Shown: positions 35,287 to 44,302 of the stretch, piece by piece
How positions within the stretch are numbered: position 1 is the first letter of the stretch
How the letters are laid out: each line of letters starts with the position of its first letter
Source: Sphingomonas sp. SORGH_AS_0950
Lineage (GTDB): Bacteria; Pseudomonadota; Alphaproteobacteria; Sphingomonadales; Sphingomonadaceae
NCBI RefSeq assembly: GCF_030818415.1
Contig: NZ_JAUTAE010000001.1
Coordinates: forward strand, 3,498,001-3,562,000
DNA: 64,000 nt
Direction of reading: 5' to 3'
The notes under the pieces: model-generated
What the model saw: the letters and a program-made list of their open reading frames with translations, nothing else
The model's database searches: none
What the model was told of the DNA's origin: nothing
Position numbers and translations under genes: made by a program

Positions 35287-35499
35287 TGATCACCTCCATC
35301 GGGCCAAATTGCCAAAGCAGCTTACGCAGGCGGGGTAAACCGATCGTTCTGAAACGTGGTTGATTGGCCAATGGTCATGCTGAACGAGCGGTCGGTTTCA
35401 GGTGCCGCCTAGGAATTCTATGAACGACTGGGATTGGGGTAGGCCGTTTTAGTGCCCGGCAAGGCATGCACCTGTCGAAGATAAGCGCTCGACCTGACA

Positions 35500-38400
35500 T
35501 CATGCATAAATGTCGGCGACATAGCGTACGCCCTCCCGCTCGATCCGCTCCGCCCAGGCCAGTGCTTCGACGTGACTGGCATCGGTTTCAGCCTCGTAGA
35601 TGCGGATGAAGACTTCGCGCACGGCTGGCGCCATGTGCTCGCCATCGCCGCAGAGGAGGATGCGTGCCCCCGCGCGGAACAGACCAGCTATCTCCTCACG
35701 ATCCCGCCAGATGGCATCCTGGACGTGAACGATCCCGTCCTGACCCGTCGCGGAAAAGGCCATCCGCAGACTAACGACGTCCGTGTCCTGCCAACCCTCC
35801 AGTTCCTCGCGATACAGAAAATCGCCATCGGGATCGCGCACGCCGAAGAAGAGCAGGGCCGGGCCAAGCAGTTCGCCGGCGGCCTTGCGCACGGCACGTT
35901 CCTGAAGAAAGCCACGGAACGGCGCGATACCGCTACCCGCGCAAACCATGATGACCGGGGTCAGCGGATTGGCTGGCAAATGAAATCCCGCCTGGCTCTG
36001 TCGCACCGCCACGCCGAGCGTATCGCCTTCCTTCAGCCGGGCGAGGAAGGTCGACGCGACGCCTTGATGCAACCGATCGCCCCCCAGTGCCGGCGCCTGC
36101 AGGACCGATACCGTGAGCGCACACCGGTTTGGATCAACGAGCGGTGACGAGGCGATCGAATATTGGCGGGCGCGCATCGGGGGAAGGGCCGCGATGAACG
36201 TGCCAAGTGCCATGTCAGCCGATGCGAAGCGCTCCAGCAGGTCGAGCAGCGTCACCCGCCGCGCCAATATCTCCGCGGCATAGACGTCCTCCTGCGCCAG
36301 CCGTTCGGCCTCTTTGCGCTCCGGCGGGCAGGCTATGGTCGTGGCGATCGCCGAAATCTGCCCACGCGTCGCGGGCTGCTGTAACTCCAGATAGTCGCCG
36401 AACAGCGTCTCGGCCGTGACCGGCCTGTCGACGGGCAGGGCAGAGGGCAAACCAGGCGCGCCATGGACGATCACTTCCGTGTTTGGCTCCAGGCCAAAGC
36501 GAGTGAGCGCGCGGCGCACCGTTTCGGGCGGATTGCTCGGCAACACCGCCAGATAGTCGCCAGCGCGATAGGTCATGCCCTTGGGTAGGGCGATCTCGAT
36601 ATGCCGTTTCGAGCGGGCACTAGGGCGGTGCAAGTCGACCAGCTCGCGATTGGCGAGGACGGTGCCGTGTCGCAGCTCGTCGAGCTTGAGCAGGCGTTCG
36701 CGCGTCCCGCGCCGCACTTCCACGTCGATCCGGGGCTGCGCCTGAACGGCCGGTTCGCGTCCCTGTGACGCTGCAAGCGACGGCCAGAGACCGGCATACC
36801 AAGTCTCGAAAGCGCCGAACAGATCGCCAGCGGCATCGCCTTCGCCGCGCGGATGGAGGGCCTGCGCGCCTGCTTTGGCCAATGCGGCATCGACCCGCTT
36901 GGGGATCGCCTGCCAGGTGCGGGCCCATTGCCGATTGCCGCACCCGAACACCGCATAACGTCGCCCGTCCAGCGCATGGTCGGGCAAGCCTTCGACCCAA
37001 GTAACGAACCGCGCCGCATTGTCGGGCGGGCGTCCTTCATAGGAAGCGGTGGCGACGATCAGGGGCACGCCCTCGGGCAGCCCGGAGGCGTAGTCGTCCA
37101 GCGGCGCGACGGTCGCGGCATAGCCCTGCACGGCGGCATCGGCGCCGATCCGCTGGGCGAAGGCTTCGCTGGTGCCGGTGTTGCTGCCGTAAAGGACGAG
37201 AAGGGGCCCATTGTCGCCCGGGCTCGGTTCTGTTGGCGCGGTCAGCGGACGTGTCGGGGCGTCTTGCGCCGTGCTGCGCGGCCGTGCCGTCGCTCCGTCC
37301 CGGCGACGCGCATGGATATGGAGGTTGGCGGGCTTCAGGGTCAGCGTCTCGCTCACCTCGAGCTTATAGTCGCGGTCGGCCAGGCTGATGTCGAAGCGCT
37401 GGAGCATCAGCGCCATGACCAAGATCGCCTCCTGCATGGCAAAGCCGCGCCCGATGCAAGCACGCTGGCCATTCCCGAACGGCTTCCAGGCATGGGGCGG
37501 CAGCTTGGCGGCGGCCTCGGGCGCGAACCGCTCGGGGCGGAACGCTTCCGGCTCGTCCCAGACGGTGGGGTCGCGGTGAAGGACAGGCGTCAGGATGAGC
37601 AGCGTGTCATCCGGGCTGACAGCATAGCGGCCGCCGATCGTCGTCGCCTCGCGTGGATGGACGCCGAACGCCGGCGCGGTGGGCCAGAGCCGCAGCGTCT
37701 CCTGCAGGACCTGCTCGACATAGGTCAGCCGTCCGATATCGTCGATCGTCGGCACATGGCCGCCGAGCACGTCGTCGACATGCGCCTGCGCCTTGGCGAG
37801 CGCTTCCGGATGGGTGAGCAGCAGCCAGGTGGCGAAGCTGAGCAATCCGCTGGTCGTCTCATGCCCGGCCACCAGGAAGGTGATCATCTGATAGCCGATA
37901 TTTTCGCGGCTCAGCATCTCGCCCGTCTCGGGATCGCGCGCCGTCAGCATCCGGTCCAGCAGGTCGCCACGTTCGCCCAGGCGCGGGTCGCCATGGCGCT
38001 CCGCGATCAACAGGTCGGAGACGTCGCGCAAGATCCTGATATCGGCTTCGAACCGGCGATTGCGCAGCAGCATCAGCTTGCCCGCCCCCGGTGGCAGCCG
38101 CGACCGCCGTCCGGATTCCTCCAGCGCCCCCACCATCGCCGCGACGAAGGGGTGCATCGCGTCCTGATAGAAGCTGTTGAACCGATAATCGAAGGCGCAC
38201 AGTGCAATCGTGTCGAGTGTCAGCCGGGTCATATTGTCGGCCACGTCGATGGTGGCACCCTCGCCGAACCGCTCCCACCGCACCATCATCTGTTCCGCGA
38301 TATCGTACATGCGGTCGAACATCGATCGCAGCCCGAGCGGACCGAAAGCGGGCATCAGCAGGCGGTGTGCCTTGCCCCAGTTCGGCTCCTCGTCATGCGC

Positions 38401-38661
38401 CGTGAACAGGCCGTCTCCGCCGACATAGCGTGCCTCCTGCAAGGGGCGGTGCAGTGCCTTCTTGAAGCGCGTCTCGTCGCACAACTCCTCGGTCAGGGCC
38501 TGGCTGCCGACGATCACCAGACCGCGTCCGAACATCTCGATGCGGAACAGCGGGCCATGCTTACGCGCCAGCCGCATCAGGCTCTGCACCGGCGCCTTGG
38601 GATCGAGCGCGGCGATGTTGCCGATCAGGGGATAGCCTTTGGGTTGCGGAATGGTGGCCAT
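35500..38661 (-). CDS. CYP102-type cytochrome P450/NADPH-P450 reductase fusion
   Basis: 1053 residues, self-sufficient fatty-acid hydroxylase type (P450 BM3-like). P450 part: oxygen-activation AGHETTSG at 265-272, ETLR at 321-324, heme-ligand loop FGNGQRACIGRGF with C402. A linker of about 65 residues leads to a flavodoxin domain (LVLYGSNTGTSEAFAQRIG near 490) and a FAD/NADPH reductase domain with MRARQYSIASSP, VMVCAGSGIAPFRGF and the C-terminus VRYVADIYA. All cofactor motifs are intact. It starts with IPQPKGYPLIGN, the usual CYP102 N-terminus. It is divergent from a TetR gene with a palindromic operator between them, so induction by the substrate, a fatty acid or detergent, is likely. Confidence 0.95.
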   Translation of the reverse strand: MATIPQPKGYPLIGNIAALDPKAPVQSLMRLARKHGPLFRIEMFGRGLVIVGSQALTEELCDETRFKKALHRPLQEARYVGGDGLFTAHDEEPNWGKAHRLLMPAFGPLGLRSMFDRMYDIAEQMMVRWERFGEGATIDVADNMTRLTLDTIALCAFDYRFNSFYQDAMHPFVAAMVGALEESGRRSRLPPGAGKLMLLRNRRFEADIRILRDVSDLLIAERHGDPRLGERGDLLDRMLTARDPETGEMLSRENIGYQMITFLVAGHETTSGLLSFATWLLLTHPEALAKAQAHVDDVLGGHVPTIDDIGRLTYVEQVLQETLRLWPTAPAFGVHPREATTIGGRYAVSPDDTLLILTPVLHRDPTVWDEPEAFRPERFAPEAAAKLPPHAWKPFGNGQRACIGRGFAMQEAILVMALMLQRFDISLADRDYKLEVSETLTLKPANLHIHARRRDGATARPRSTAQDAPTRPLTAPTEPSPGDNGPLLVLYGSNTGTSEAFAQRIGADAAVQGYAATVAPLDDYASGLPEGVPLIVATASYEGRPPDNAARFVTWVEGLPDHALDGRRYAVFGCGNRQWARTWQAIPKRVDAALAKAGAQALHPRGEGDAAGDLFGAFETWYAGLWPSLAASQGREPAVQAQPRIDVEVRRGTRERLLKLDELRHGTVLANRELVDLHRPSARSKRHIEIALPKGMTYRAGDYLAVLPSNPPETVRRALTRFGLEPNTEVIVHGAPGLPSALPVDRPVTAETLFGDYLELQQPATRGQISAIATTIACPPERKEAERLAQEDVYAAEILARRVTLLDLLERFASADMALGTFIAALPPMRARQYSIASSPLVDPNRCALTVSVLQAPALGGDRLHQGVASTFLARLKEGDTLGVAVRQSQAGFHLPANPLTPVIMVCAGSGIAPFRGFLQERAVRKAAGELLGPALLFFGVRDPDGDFLYREELEGWQDTDVVSLRMAFSATGQDGIVHVQDAIWRDREEIAGLFRAGARILLCGDGEHMAPAVREVFIRIYEAETDASHVEALAWAERIEREGVRYVADIYA

Positions 38662-38728
38662 CGTTCAGTGCCTCCAGGTCATGACGGCGGCATCGATGAT
38701 CGACCCGGCGTTCGGACGATCGTGTCGA

Positions 38729-38744
38729 CGACCCATCGGTTTGC
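38729..38744. promoter_or_regulatory. Second, partial copy of the TetR operator
   Basis: CGACCCATCGGTTTGC repeats the centre (ACCCATCGGTTT) of the complete palindrome at 38778-38799, 68-83 bp upstream of the P450 start. It may be a weaker site for the same regulator. Confidence 0.45.
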
Positions 38745-38777
38745 TCCTCATCCGCTATGTAGGAGCCCACATGAGAA

Positions 38778-38799
38778 TTGGAAACCCATCGGTTTCCAA
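38778..38799. promoter_or_regulatory. Palindromic operator between P450 and TetR genes
   Basis: TTGGAAACC (38778-38786), CATC, GGTTTCCAA (38791-38799): a perfect 9-bp inverted repeat in the divergent promoter region, 38 bp before the TetR start. Length and placement fit a TetR-family operator controlling both genes. Confidence 0.75.
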
Positions 38800-38836
38800 G
38801 GTGCTCTTTTTGGCGGAATTGGCGTATCGGACGAGG

Positions 38837-39451
38837 ATGAATGAAGCGCCTCTGACCGACCGTCTGCCGCCCCGCCTCTTGGAAAGCGCACGCGCGGAAT
38901 TTGGTCGTCACGGTTTTGCCAAGGCCAATGTCGGGCGGATCGCGACGGCCGCGATGATGTCGAAAAAGACAATCTATCGCCATGTGGCGTCGAAGGAGGC
39001 ACTGCTTTTCGCGGTGATCCGCTCTGTGGTTGGCGAACTGGCCGCGACGGCCGGACCGCCCAACCCCGATGCGCCGCCCAGGGTATGGTTGACGGGCTAT
39101 CTGACGGCGTTCTGCCATCTCGCCTTCTCGGACGAAGGCATAACCTCTTACCGCCTCGTTATGAGCGAAGGCGCGCAGTTCCCCGATGTCGCGCGTATCT
39201 ATATTGAGACGATCAAGACTTATGGGATCAGGCCGCTCGCCAACCAACTTGCCGCCTATATGTCGGTAGGGCGAATGACCATTGACGACCCGGACGGCAC
39301 CGCGATGATGCTGGTCTCGATGGTCGTGGCCGATGTATTGCGCGACGCCGCGCTTGGCTTGTCAGGCCCGCCGACTGATACCGGATTGCAGCGTCTTATT
39401 GAGCGTGCCGTCACCATTTTTCTTACCGGTGTTCTCTTGGACGCTTGCTGA
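38837..39451 (+). CDS. TetR family transcriptional regulator
   Basis: 204 residues. The N-terminal HTH (LLESARAEFGRHGFAKANVGRIATAAMMSKKTIYRHVASKEALL, in pieces) is the TetR DNA-binding domain; the remainder resembles the TetR_C AcrR/DhaS-type ligand domain. I chose the ATG at 38837 (MNEAPLTDRL) because an in-frame ATG at 38771 would place the palindromic operator inside the coding region. By position it represses the divergent P450 fusion and itself, like Bm3R1 in the P450 BM3 system. Confidence 0.88.
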   Translation: MNEAPLTDRLPPRLLESARAEFGRHGFAKANVGRIATAAMMSKKTIYRHVASKEALLFAVIRSVVGELAATAGPPNPDAPPRVWLTGYLTAFCHLAFSDEGITSYRLVMSEGAQFPDVARIYIETIKTYGIRPLANQLAAYMSVGRMTIDDPDGTAMMLVSMVVADVLRDAALGLSGPPTDTGLQRLIERAVTIFLTGVLLDAC

Positions 39452-39649
39452 CCTACACCCAGCACTTTGCAGGATCATATCCCACACTCTCGAAAGAGAC
39501 TGACTGGTTGCCCCTCTTGCTAGTTCTGGAAATGGTCGGCGGAAGATCAGTCCGGACGTGTGCTACTCAGGCATGGTAGCAGACGCAATACAGCCTCTGT
39601 AAACGTCAATCGACCGATATACTCTGTCCATTAACGCCTACGATGCACG

Positions 39650-39710
39650 TGAACAAGCGTCTGGAATTGGGAAGCGGATAAGGCATCCTGAATGTCCGGT
39701 AGTGTGTCAT
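39650..39710 (+). repeat. Dispersed intergenic repeat, copy 8
   Basis: GTGAACAAGCGTCTGGAAT ... CTGAATGTCCGGTAGTGTGTC; the left half is recognisable and the right half is more diverged. Confidence 0.5.
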
Positions 39711-39749
39711 TTGTAAAAAGTCCGCCCGTTTTTGGTGCCGTTCGCCTCA

Positions 39750-39784
39750 GCATCCCATTCCTACGAAATCGAGGAATGGGATGC
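39750..39784 (-). terminator. Long hairpin after the DUF3829 gene
   Basis: GCATCCCATTCCT (39750-39762) pairs perfectly over 13 bp with AGGAATGGGATGC (39772-39784), with a 9-nt loop. It lies 29 bp beyond the stop of the minus-strand lipoprotein gene. No T-run follows, so intrinsic termination is uncertain. Confidence 0.5.
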
Positions 39785-39812
39785 CAGTTGGTTCACAAAA
39801 CCATCTCAGATG

Positions 39813-40772
39813 TCAGCACTGGCTGACATTGAGGTCATTGACGACGCTATTGTAGGTCTGGAGTAGCGTTTCGGCGTCTTCTACCGCCTTCGGCTTCATC
39901 ATCTGGAACGAGGCGCCATTCTTGCGATCCTTGGCATAGGTGCCGTCCTCGGTGCGCTGGATGATATCGCGCCCGGCTGCAAGATAGGCATTGGCGTGCA
40001 GCATAAAGCTCGCGCATGCCGTCTTGTCCTTCTCGCGGACCTTGTTGTCGAACTGGACGGCCATGGTGTTGAACTGGTCCAGGGACGCTTTGAATGCCGC
40101 CTTCTGGTCGCCCAATCCCTTGCCATCAAGCACGCCGGAGGCATGATCCATGCTTTCCTTGAGATAATAGACCGTGCCTTTGCGATAATAGTCCAGGGTA
40201 TCCTTCTTTGCTGCCTCGAACGCCGCCTTGATGCGCGCGCGGTCCGCGGCGTCGATGGCTTTTGCATAGGTAGCCTGGGCCGATGCAACATTGTTCAAGG
40301 CGGTAAGCAGCGCTGGCTGGAGCTCGCGGCCATGGGCGCCGTTGTCGCTCACATAAGTCTTGGCCTCAATATAGTTCGCCATATCACGATAGAGCGGCGC
40401 GACCTTGGCAAGCGCTTGGCTATAGGTTCGGGCCGCCGCGTCGAGTTCCGGCATGGCGGGCTTCATGGCTAAAGCCTTGTCCAACTGCGCCTTGATCCGG
40501 TCGATGCCCGGATCGGACGGAAAGAAAAGTTTTGTCAGGTCTTTGCCGCTGTCGAAAACCGGTTTGATAGAGCGCTGATAGGTGGCCACTATGTCGGCAA
40601 AGGGCGTGCGCGCCGTATTGGCCGCTTCGACATAGGCATTGTATTTCTGCATCTCGTTCTGGTCGGCAGCCGCTGTCACCGCGCTTGAATTTCCCTCTCC
40701 CTTGCTTCCGCACGCGGAGAGCGCGAGCACGCAAGCGGGAAGAGCCATGGAGCGAAGCAGTATCCTGAACAC
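39813..40772 (-). CDS. DUF3829 (YiiG-like) lipoprotein
   Basis: 319 residues. A GTG at 40772, with GAGG eight bases upstream, gives the signal MFRILLRSMALPACVLALSAC, whose LSAC lipobox would yield a lipid-modified cysteine; an internal ATG at 40748 would shorten the basic part of the signal. The mature part (QNEMQKYNAYVEAAN, then many helices, DYYRKGTVYYLKESMDHASGVLDG, LLQTYNSVVNDLN) matches the DUF3829 pattern of helical envelope lipoproteins, function unknown. It stands as a single gene. Confidence 0.8.
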   Translation of the reverse strand: MFRILLRSMALPACVLALSACGSKGEGNSSAVTAAADQNEMQKYNAYVEAANTARTPFADIVATYQRSIKPVFDSGKDLTKLFFPSDPGIDRIKAQLDKALAMKPAMPELDAAARTYSQALAKVAPLYRDMANYIEAKTYVSDNGAHGRELQPALLTALNNVASAQATYAKAIDAADRARIKAAFEAAKKDTLDYYRKGTVYYLKESMDHASGVLDGKGLGDQKAAFKASLDQFNTMAVQFDNKVREKDKTACASFMLHANAYLAAGRDIIQRTEDGTYAKDRKNGASFQMMKPKAVEDAETLLQTYNSVVNDLNVSQC

Positions 40773-40983
40773 AAAAACGACCTCAGTTTGGTTGATGCCA
40801 ACAGGCGGCTGAAAGTCTTTGGCTGGAAAGACTTTCGGACCGCGGCGCTCCCTATGCCCCCCTTGGGTACGCCTTTCAAATTTGGGAATTTTTATAACCG
40901 CACTGATGGGTAAAGTTTTGTGCTCCATCCAAGTGGATCTGCTGTTCTTCGATTGCGATCGCTATCTCGTAGCACAATGATGG

Positions 40984-41763
40984 TCAGCGCCTGGCTACAC
41001 CGATGAGAGCGGTTGAAGGGATGGGCAGGATCATTTGATCACCAGCCATGTCTCGCACCTCAGCAACGACGGCGGCCCTCTCGGTATCGCTCAAGCTGAT
41101 CCAGTCGGGGGACATACCGAACAAGGTATCGGGCTCGGCAAGTGCGCTGACATCGAGCGCATAGTCGTGGGTGACATGTTGGATTTGGGGATCCTGATAT
41201 CCCGCGGCGATGAATTCGCGGGCAAAATCGCTCGGGTCGCTCAACGCCTTGACCGCATTCGGCATGGTCATGCCGTCGCGCCCGGGAAACAGCTTGCGAC
41301 GGATCTGGCCGAGCAGGAGAAAGGTTGCCGCCCCGCCATCCTGCCAAGTCGTGACCACGCCGTGGCCACCCCGCCGCGTTACTCGTGCCATTTCCGATAG
41401 ACCCTTGCGCCAGTCAGGAAACATGATGACTCCGAAGATCGAGAAGACCGCATCAAAACGGCCGTCTTCCAGAGTTAGGGCCTGTCCATCCATGACGCAT
41501 GCTTCGACATTGGGCAGGTTCGCAGCAGCGATGCGCGCCACCATGCCGGGGGAGAAGTCGGTCGCAAGCACGGGTGCGCCGGTACGCGCCGCTGCCAACG
41601 TCAGCGCGCCAGTCCCGGCCGCCACGTCCAGCACGTGGCTTTCTGATGTCAGAGCGACCTTTGCGAGTGCCGCCTCGGCATAAAGGGACGTGAATGGATG
41701 CGCCGTTTTCTCATAATGCTGGGCGGCTGTGTCCCAATGATCTGGGTTTTCATAGGCAGGCAT
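40984..41763 (-). CDS. Class I SAM-dependent methyltransferase
   Basis: 259 residues with the SAM-binding motif VLDVAAGTGALTLAAA near 43-58, the acidic loop ATDFSPGMVARI, and the later GRFDAVFSIFGVIMFPDW. The UbiE/COQ5-like fold is clear; the substrate is not. I chose the ATG at 41763 (MPAYENPDHWD) over an in-frame start seven codons upstream that would lie in the operator region. It is divergent from an Rrf2 regulator, with a palindrome in between, and is probably its target. Confidence 0.85.
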   Translation of the reverse strand: MPAYENPDHWDTAAQHYEKTAHPFTSLYAEAALAKVALTSESHVLDVAAGTGALTLAAARTGAPVLATDFSPGMVARIAAANLPNVEACVMDGQALTLEDGRFDAVFSIFGVIMFPDWRKGLSEMARVTRRGGHGVVTTWQDGGAATFLLLGQIRRKLFPGRDGMTMPNAVKALSDPSDFAREFIAAGYQDPQIQHVTHDYALDVSALAEPDTLFGMSPDWISLSDTERAAVVAEVRDMAGDQMILPIPSTALIGVARR

Positions 41764-41795
41764 AATCGACGCTCCGCGAATCATGTAACATTATA

Positions 41796-41809
41796 AGTAT
41801 CGTGATACT
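41796..41809. promoter_or_regulatory. Palindrome between methyltransferase and Rrf2 genes
   Basis: AGTATC-GT-GATACT, a perfect 6-bp inverted repeat with 2-bp spacer, 33 bp from the methyltransferase start and 42 bp from the Rrf2 start. It is a likely operator for the Rrf2 regulator. Confidence 0.6.
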
Positions 41810-41850
41810 GAGCCCTTGCCAATCTCGATGGCGCCGTGAAGGATCACATC

Positions 41851-42282
41851 GTGCGTAACGACAGCCGCCTTTCGCGAATGCTCCATGTGCTGCTCCACAT
41901 GGCGCGGCATGAGGGACCAATGACCTCCGAGGCGCTCGCCCGCATGCTGGGTACCAACCCGGTCGTGGTACGGCGCACGATGGCTGGTCTTCGAGATGCA
42001 GGGTATGTGCGGTCGGAAAAGGGCCATGGCGGCGGCTGGGTGATCGCGCAGCCCTTGAAGAATGTTTCGTTGCTGGACGTACACCGCGCGGTTGGCGGAC
42101 CCCGCCTGTTCGCTATCGGCCATGAGAACGCCAATGCCGACTGCGCTGTCGAGAAAGCCGTTAATACTGCGCTGGAGGGTGTGCTCCGTGACGCCGAGGC
42201 GCTCCTGGTGGCGCGCCTCGATTCCGTCAGCCTGGCCGAACTGGCGCGCGATTTCGACGCACACTGCGATGCGGCTAGCTAG
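41851..42282 (+). CDS. Rrf2 family transcriptional regulator
   Basis: 143 residues. The winged-helix N-terminus (SRMLHVLLHMARHEGPMTSEALARMLGTNPVVVRRTMAGLRDAGYVRSEKGHGGGW, in pieces) is typical of Rrf2, including the GGGW wing. The cysteine region of Fe-S cluster members is reduced to a single Cys (NADCAVEKAV), so it is closer to the YwnA group than to IscR. I chose the GTG at 41851 because AAGGA lies seven bases upstream; an in-frame GTG at 41836 has none. It ends 4 bp inside the convergent LysR gene. Confidence 0.87.
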   Translation: MRNDSRLSRMLHVLLHMARHEGPMTSEALARMLGTNPVVVRRTMAGLRDAGYVRSEKGHGGGWVIAQPLKNVSLLDVHRAVGGPRLFAIGHENANADCAVEKAVNTALEGVLRDAEALLVARLDSVSLAELARDFDAHCDAAS

Positions 42283-43187
42283 AAAGCCGCATCCTCACCC
42301 GATCTGATCATATCGATTACCGCGCGCAGGGCCGGTGCCATCTGCCGTTGCTGGGGGTAACACAAATAATAGCCGGGAAAGGGAACCGACCACTCCGCCA
42401 GCAGCGGAACGAGGGCACCTTGCGCAAAAGCGTCGACGACAGACTCCTCCTTGAGGAAGGCGATCCCGATGCCAGCAAGCGCGGCGTCCACCATCACGGC
42501 GCGGCTGCTGGTGATCAACGGCCCTTCGACCGCCACCGAGAACCAGTGGCCCTTCTCGAAAAACTCCCATGCATAGGGGCCGGGCTGCCCCGGCCAGCGC
42601 CAGCGGATGCAACGATGCTGGAGCAGATCCTTTGGCGTTTGCGGAACGCCGTGCTCGGCCAAGTATGCGGGCGCGGCTACAGCCAGTTGGCGAATATCCT
42701 CGCCTAGCCGAAGTGCGACCATGTCGCGTTCGATCACCTCGCCGATACGGATTGCGGCATCATAGCCGCTGCCGACGATGTCGACGACCGTGTCATCAAT
42801 CGTGAGATCGAGCGTGATGTCGGGGAATGCGCGCGCCAGCCTTGGCAGGATCGGCACCACGAACCTGTCTGCGGCAGCATGGAAGCAGTGCAGGCGGACT
42901 GTACCGGCCGGCAGCTTCGCGGCAGTACGCGCCTGCTCCAGGGCGCCCGTCAGGCTGTTGATCGCGGGTGCGATATCACCGAGCAGCGCGGCGCCAGCCT
43001 CGGTCAACGACACGCTGCGGGTGGTGCGATGGAGCAGGCGGATGCCTAGCCGCTCCTCCAGGCCGCGGATCAACTGGCTCAGCGCCGAGGACGATACCCC
43101 CAACTGCTCGGCCGCCCGGCTGAAACTCCGTTGCTCGGCGACGGCTGCAAAGGCGCGCAAGGCACCGAACTCGCTGGGATGGATCAT
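42279..43187 (-). CDS. LysR family transcriptional regulator
   Basis: 302 residues. The HTH reads FAAVAEQRSFSRAAEQLGVSSSALSQLIRGLEERLGIRLLHRTTRSVSLTEAG (in pieces), and the C-terminal substrate-binding fold follows (GYDAAIRIGEVIERDMVALRLGEDIRQLAVAAPAYL). It is divergent from an SDR gene with 106 bp between starts, the usual layout for a LysR regulator and its target. The effector is unknown. The ATG at 43187 (MIHPSEFG) fits the family better than one three codons upstream. Confidence 0.93.
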   Translation of the reverse strand: MIHPSEFGALRAFAAVAEQRSFSRAAEQLGVSSSALSQLIRGLEERLGIRLLHRTTRSVSLTEAGAALLGDIAPAINSLTGALEQARTAAKLPAGTVRLHCFHAAADRFVVPILPRLARAFPDITLDLTIDDTVVDIVGSGYDAAIRIGEVIERDMVALRLGEDIRQLAVAAPAYLAEHGVPQTPKDLLQHRCIRWRWPGQPGPYAWEFFEKGHWFSVAVEGPLITSSRAVMVDAALAGIGIAFLKEESVVDAFAQGALVPLLAEWSVPFPGYYLCYPQQRQMAPALRAVIDMIRSGEDAAF

Positions 43188-43293
43188 AGGGGGCATCTCA
43201 GCATTGTGAAGCTGACCTTACAAGCCTGGGTAGCAAATGGTCGATTATCCGCTTGGAGTGAAGCGCTACATCTGGCGGTGAAGGAGAACAGCT

Positions 43294-44121
43294 ATGAAGA
43301 CATGGTTCATCACGGGTATTTCCCGCGGCCTCGGCAAGGCGCTCGCGCAGGCAGCGCTCGCTCGAGGCGACACCGTCGTCGGCACGGTGCGCGAGGCTGC
43401 GCCGGATTTGGAAGTGGGTCATGGTACGCTGCATGTCCTGACCGTCGATCTCACCGATGCGGCGGCGATCGCACCGGCTGTAAGTGCGGCGTTCGACAAG
43501 GTTGGCCACATCGACGTGCTGGTCAACAACGCCGGCTATGGCCTGCTCGGGGCGATCGAGGAAGCGACGGACGCCGAGTTTCAACGGCTGTTCGCGGTCA
43601 ACGTCTTTGCACCCTTTGCCATCATCCGCGCCGCGCTTCCCGTCTTGCGGCGGCAGGGCAGCGGTCACATCCTGAACATCACCTCGATCGCAGGCCGTGC
43701 GCCGGCGGGATCATCCGGCCTCTATTCGGCGACCAAATCCGCGCTCGAAGGCCTAACACAGAGCCTAGCCCAGGAAGTCGCGCCTTTCGGTCTCAAGGCC
43801 ACGGCCATCGCACCCGGTGCCTTTCGCACCGACTTTCTCAGCGGTCATTCAATCCGCCGCAGTCAGGGCGGCGAGCAGTATGCCGAAAGCGTCGGGACCG
43901 GAATCGCACGGCTTGACGCGATGGCCGGGCGCCAGATCGGCGATCCGGACAAGGCGGCTGCGGCGATCCTCGAATTGGTCGACACGCCCAATCCGCCGCT
44001 TCATCTGCTGCTTGGGAGCGACGCGCTGCGACGTGCCCGAGAGAAGCTCGACGTGGTGATCGACGAGATGGATCGCTGGGAAAGCGTAACGCGTTCGACC
44101 GATTATGAGGAAGATGCCTGA
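43294..44121 (+). CDS. Short-chain dehydrogenase/reductase
   Basis: 275 residues, classical SDR: TGISRGLGKALA (cofactor loop) at 8-19, NNAGYG near 76-81, catalytic Ser in ITSIAGRAP, and YSATKSA giving YxxxK. AAGGAG precedes the ATG by 7 bases. The family often reduces or oxidises aldehydes, ketones or alcohols with NADP(H). It is divergent from, and probably regulated by, the LysR gene. The esterase downstream (181 bp) may share the pathway. Confidence 0.92.
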   Translation: MKTWFITGISRGLGKALAQAALARGDTVVGTVREAAPDLEVGHGTLHVLTVDLTDAAAIAPAVSAAFDKVGHIDVLVNNAGYGLLGAIEEATDAEFQRLFAVNVFAPFAIIRAALPVLRRQGSGHILNITSIAGRAPAGSSGLYSATKSALEGLTQSLAQEVAPFGLKATAIAPGAFRTDFLSGHSIRRSQGGEQYAESVGTGIARLDAMAGRQIGDPDKAAAAILELVDTPNPPLHLLLGSDALRRAREKLDVVIDEMDRWESVTRSTDYEEDA

Positions 44122-44302
44122 GCGGCTGGGCCTGAGCAGCTATCACCTTAAACGACGGCGCCACCCAGCGGTGCAAGACCAACCCGCTCAAGGTCCGTTT
44201 GCGGGAATAGGGGAGGGGGCGCTTTGACGCAATGCTTGGGCCCTGTCATCATCGCTTGCGGCGCAGCTGCGATCCGGCGCGCGTCATGAGGAGCGCAACG
44301 AC

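Larger units (their letters stand above)
39452..39812. other. Intergenic region between TetR and DUF3829 genes
   Basis: About 360 bp, convergent gene ends. It contains one dispersed repeat and one long hairpin, listed separately; no gene is visible. Confidence 0.5.

Noticed and set aside
36853..38844. Plus-strand open frame of about 660 codons
   Set aside because: Antisense shadow of the CYP102 fusion, which has all P450 and reductase motifs. The same reasoning removes long frames opposite the TonB receptors at 50965-52881 and 54253-56346 and opposite the hydrolase at 62332-63879.
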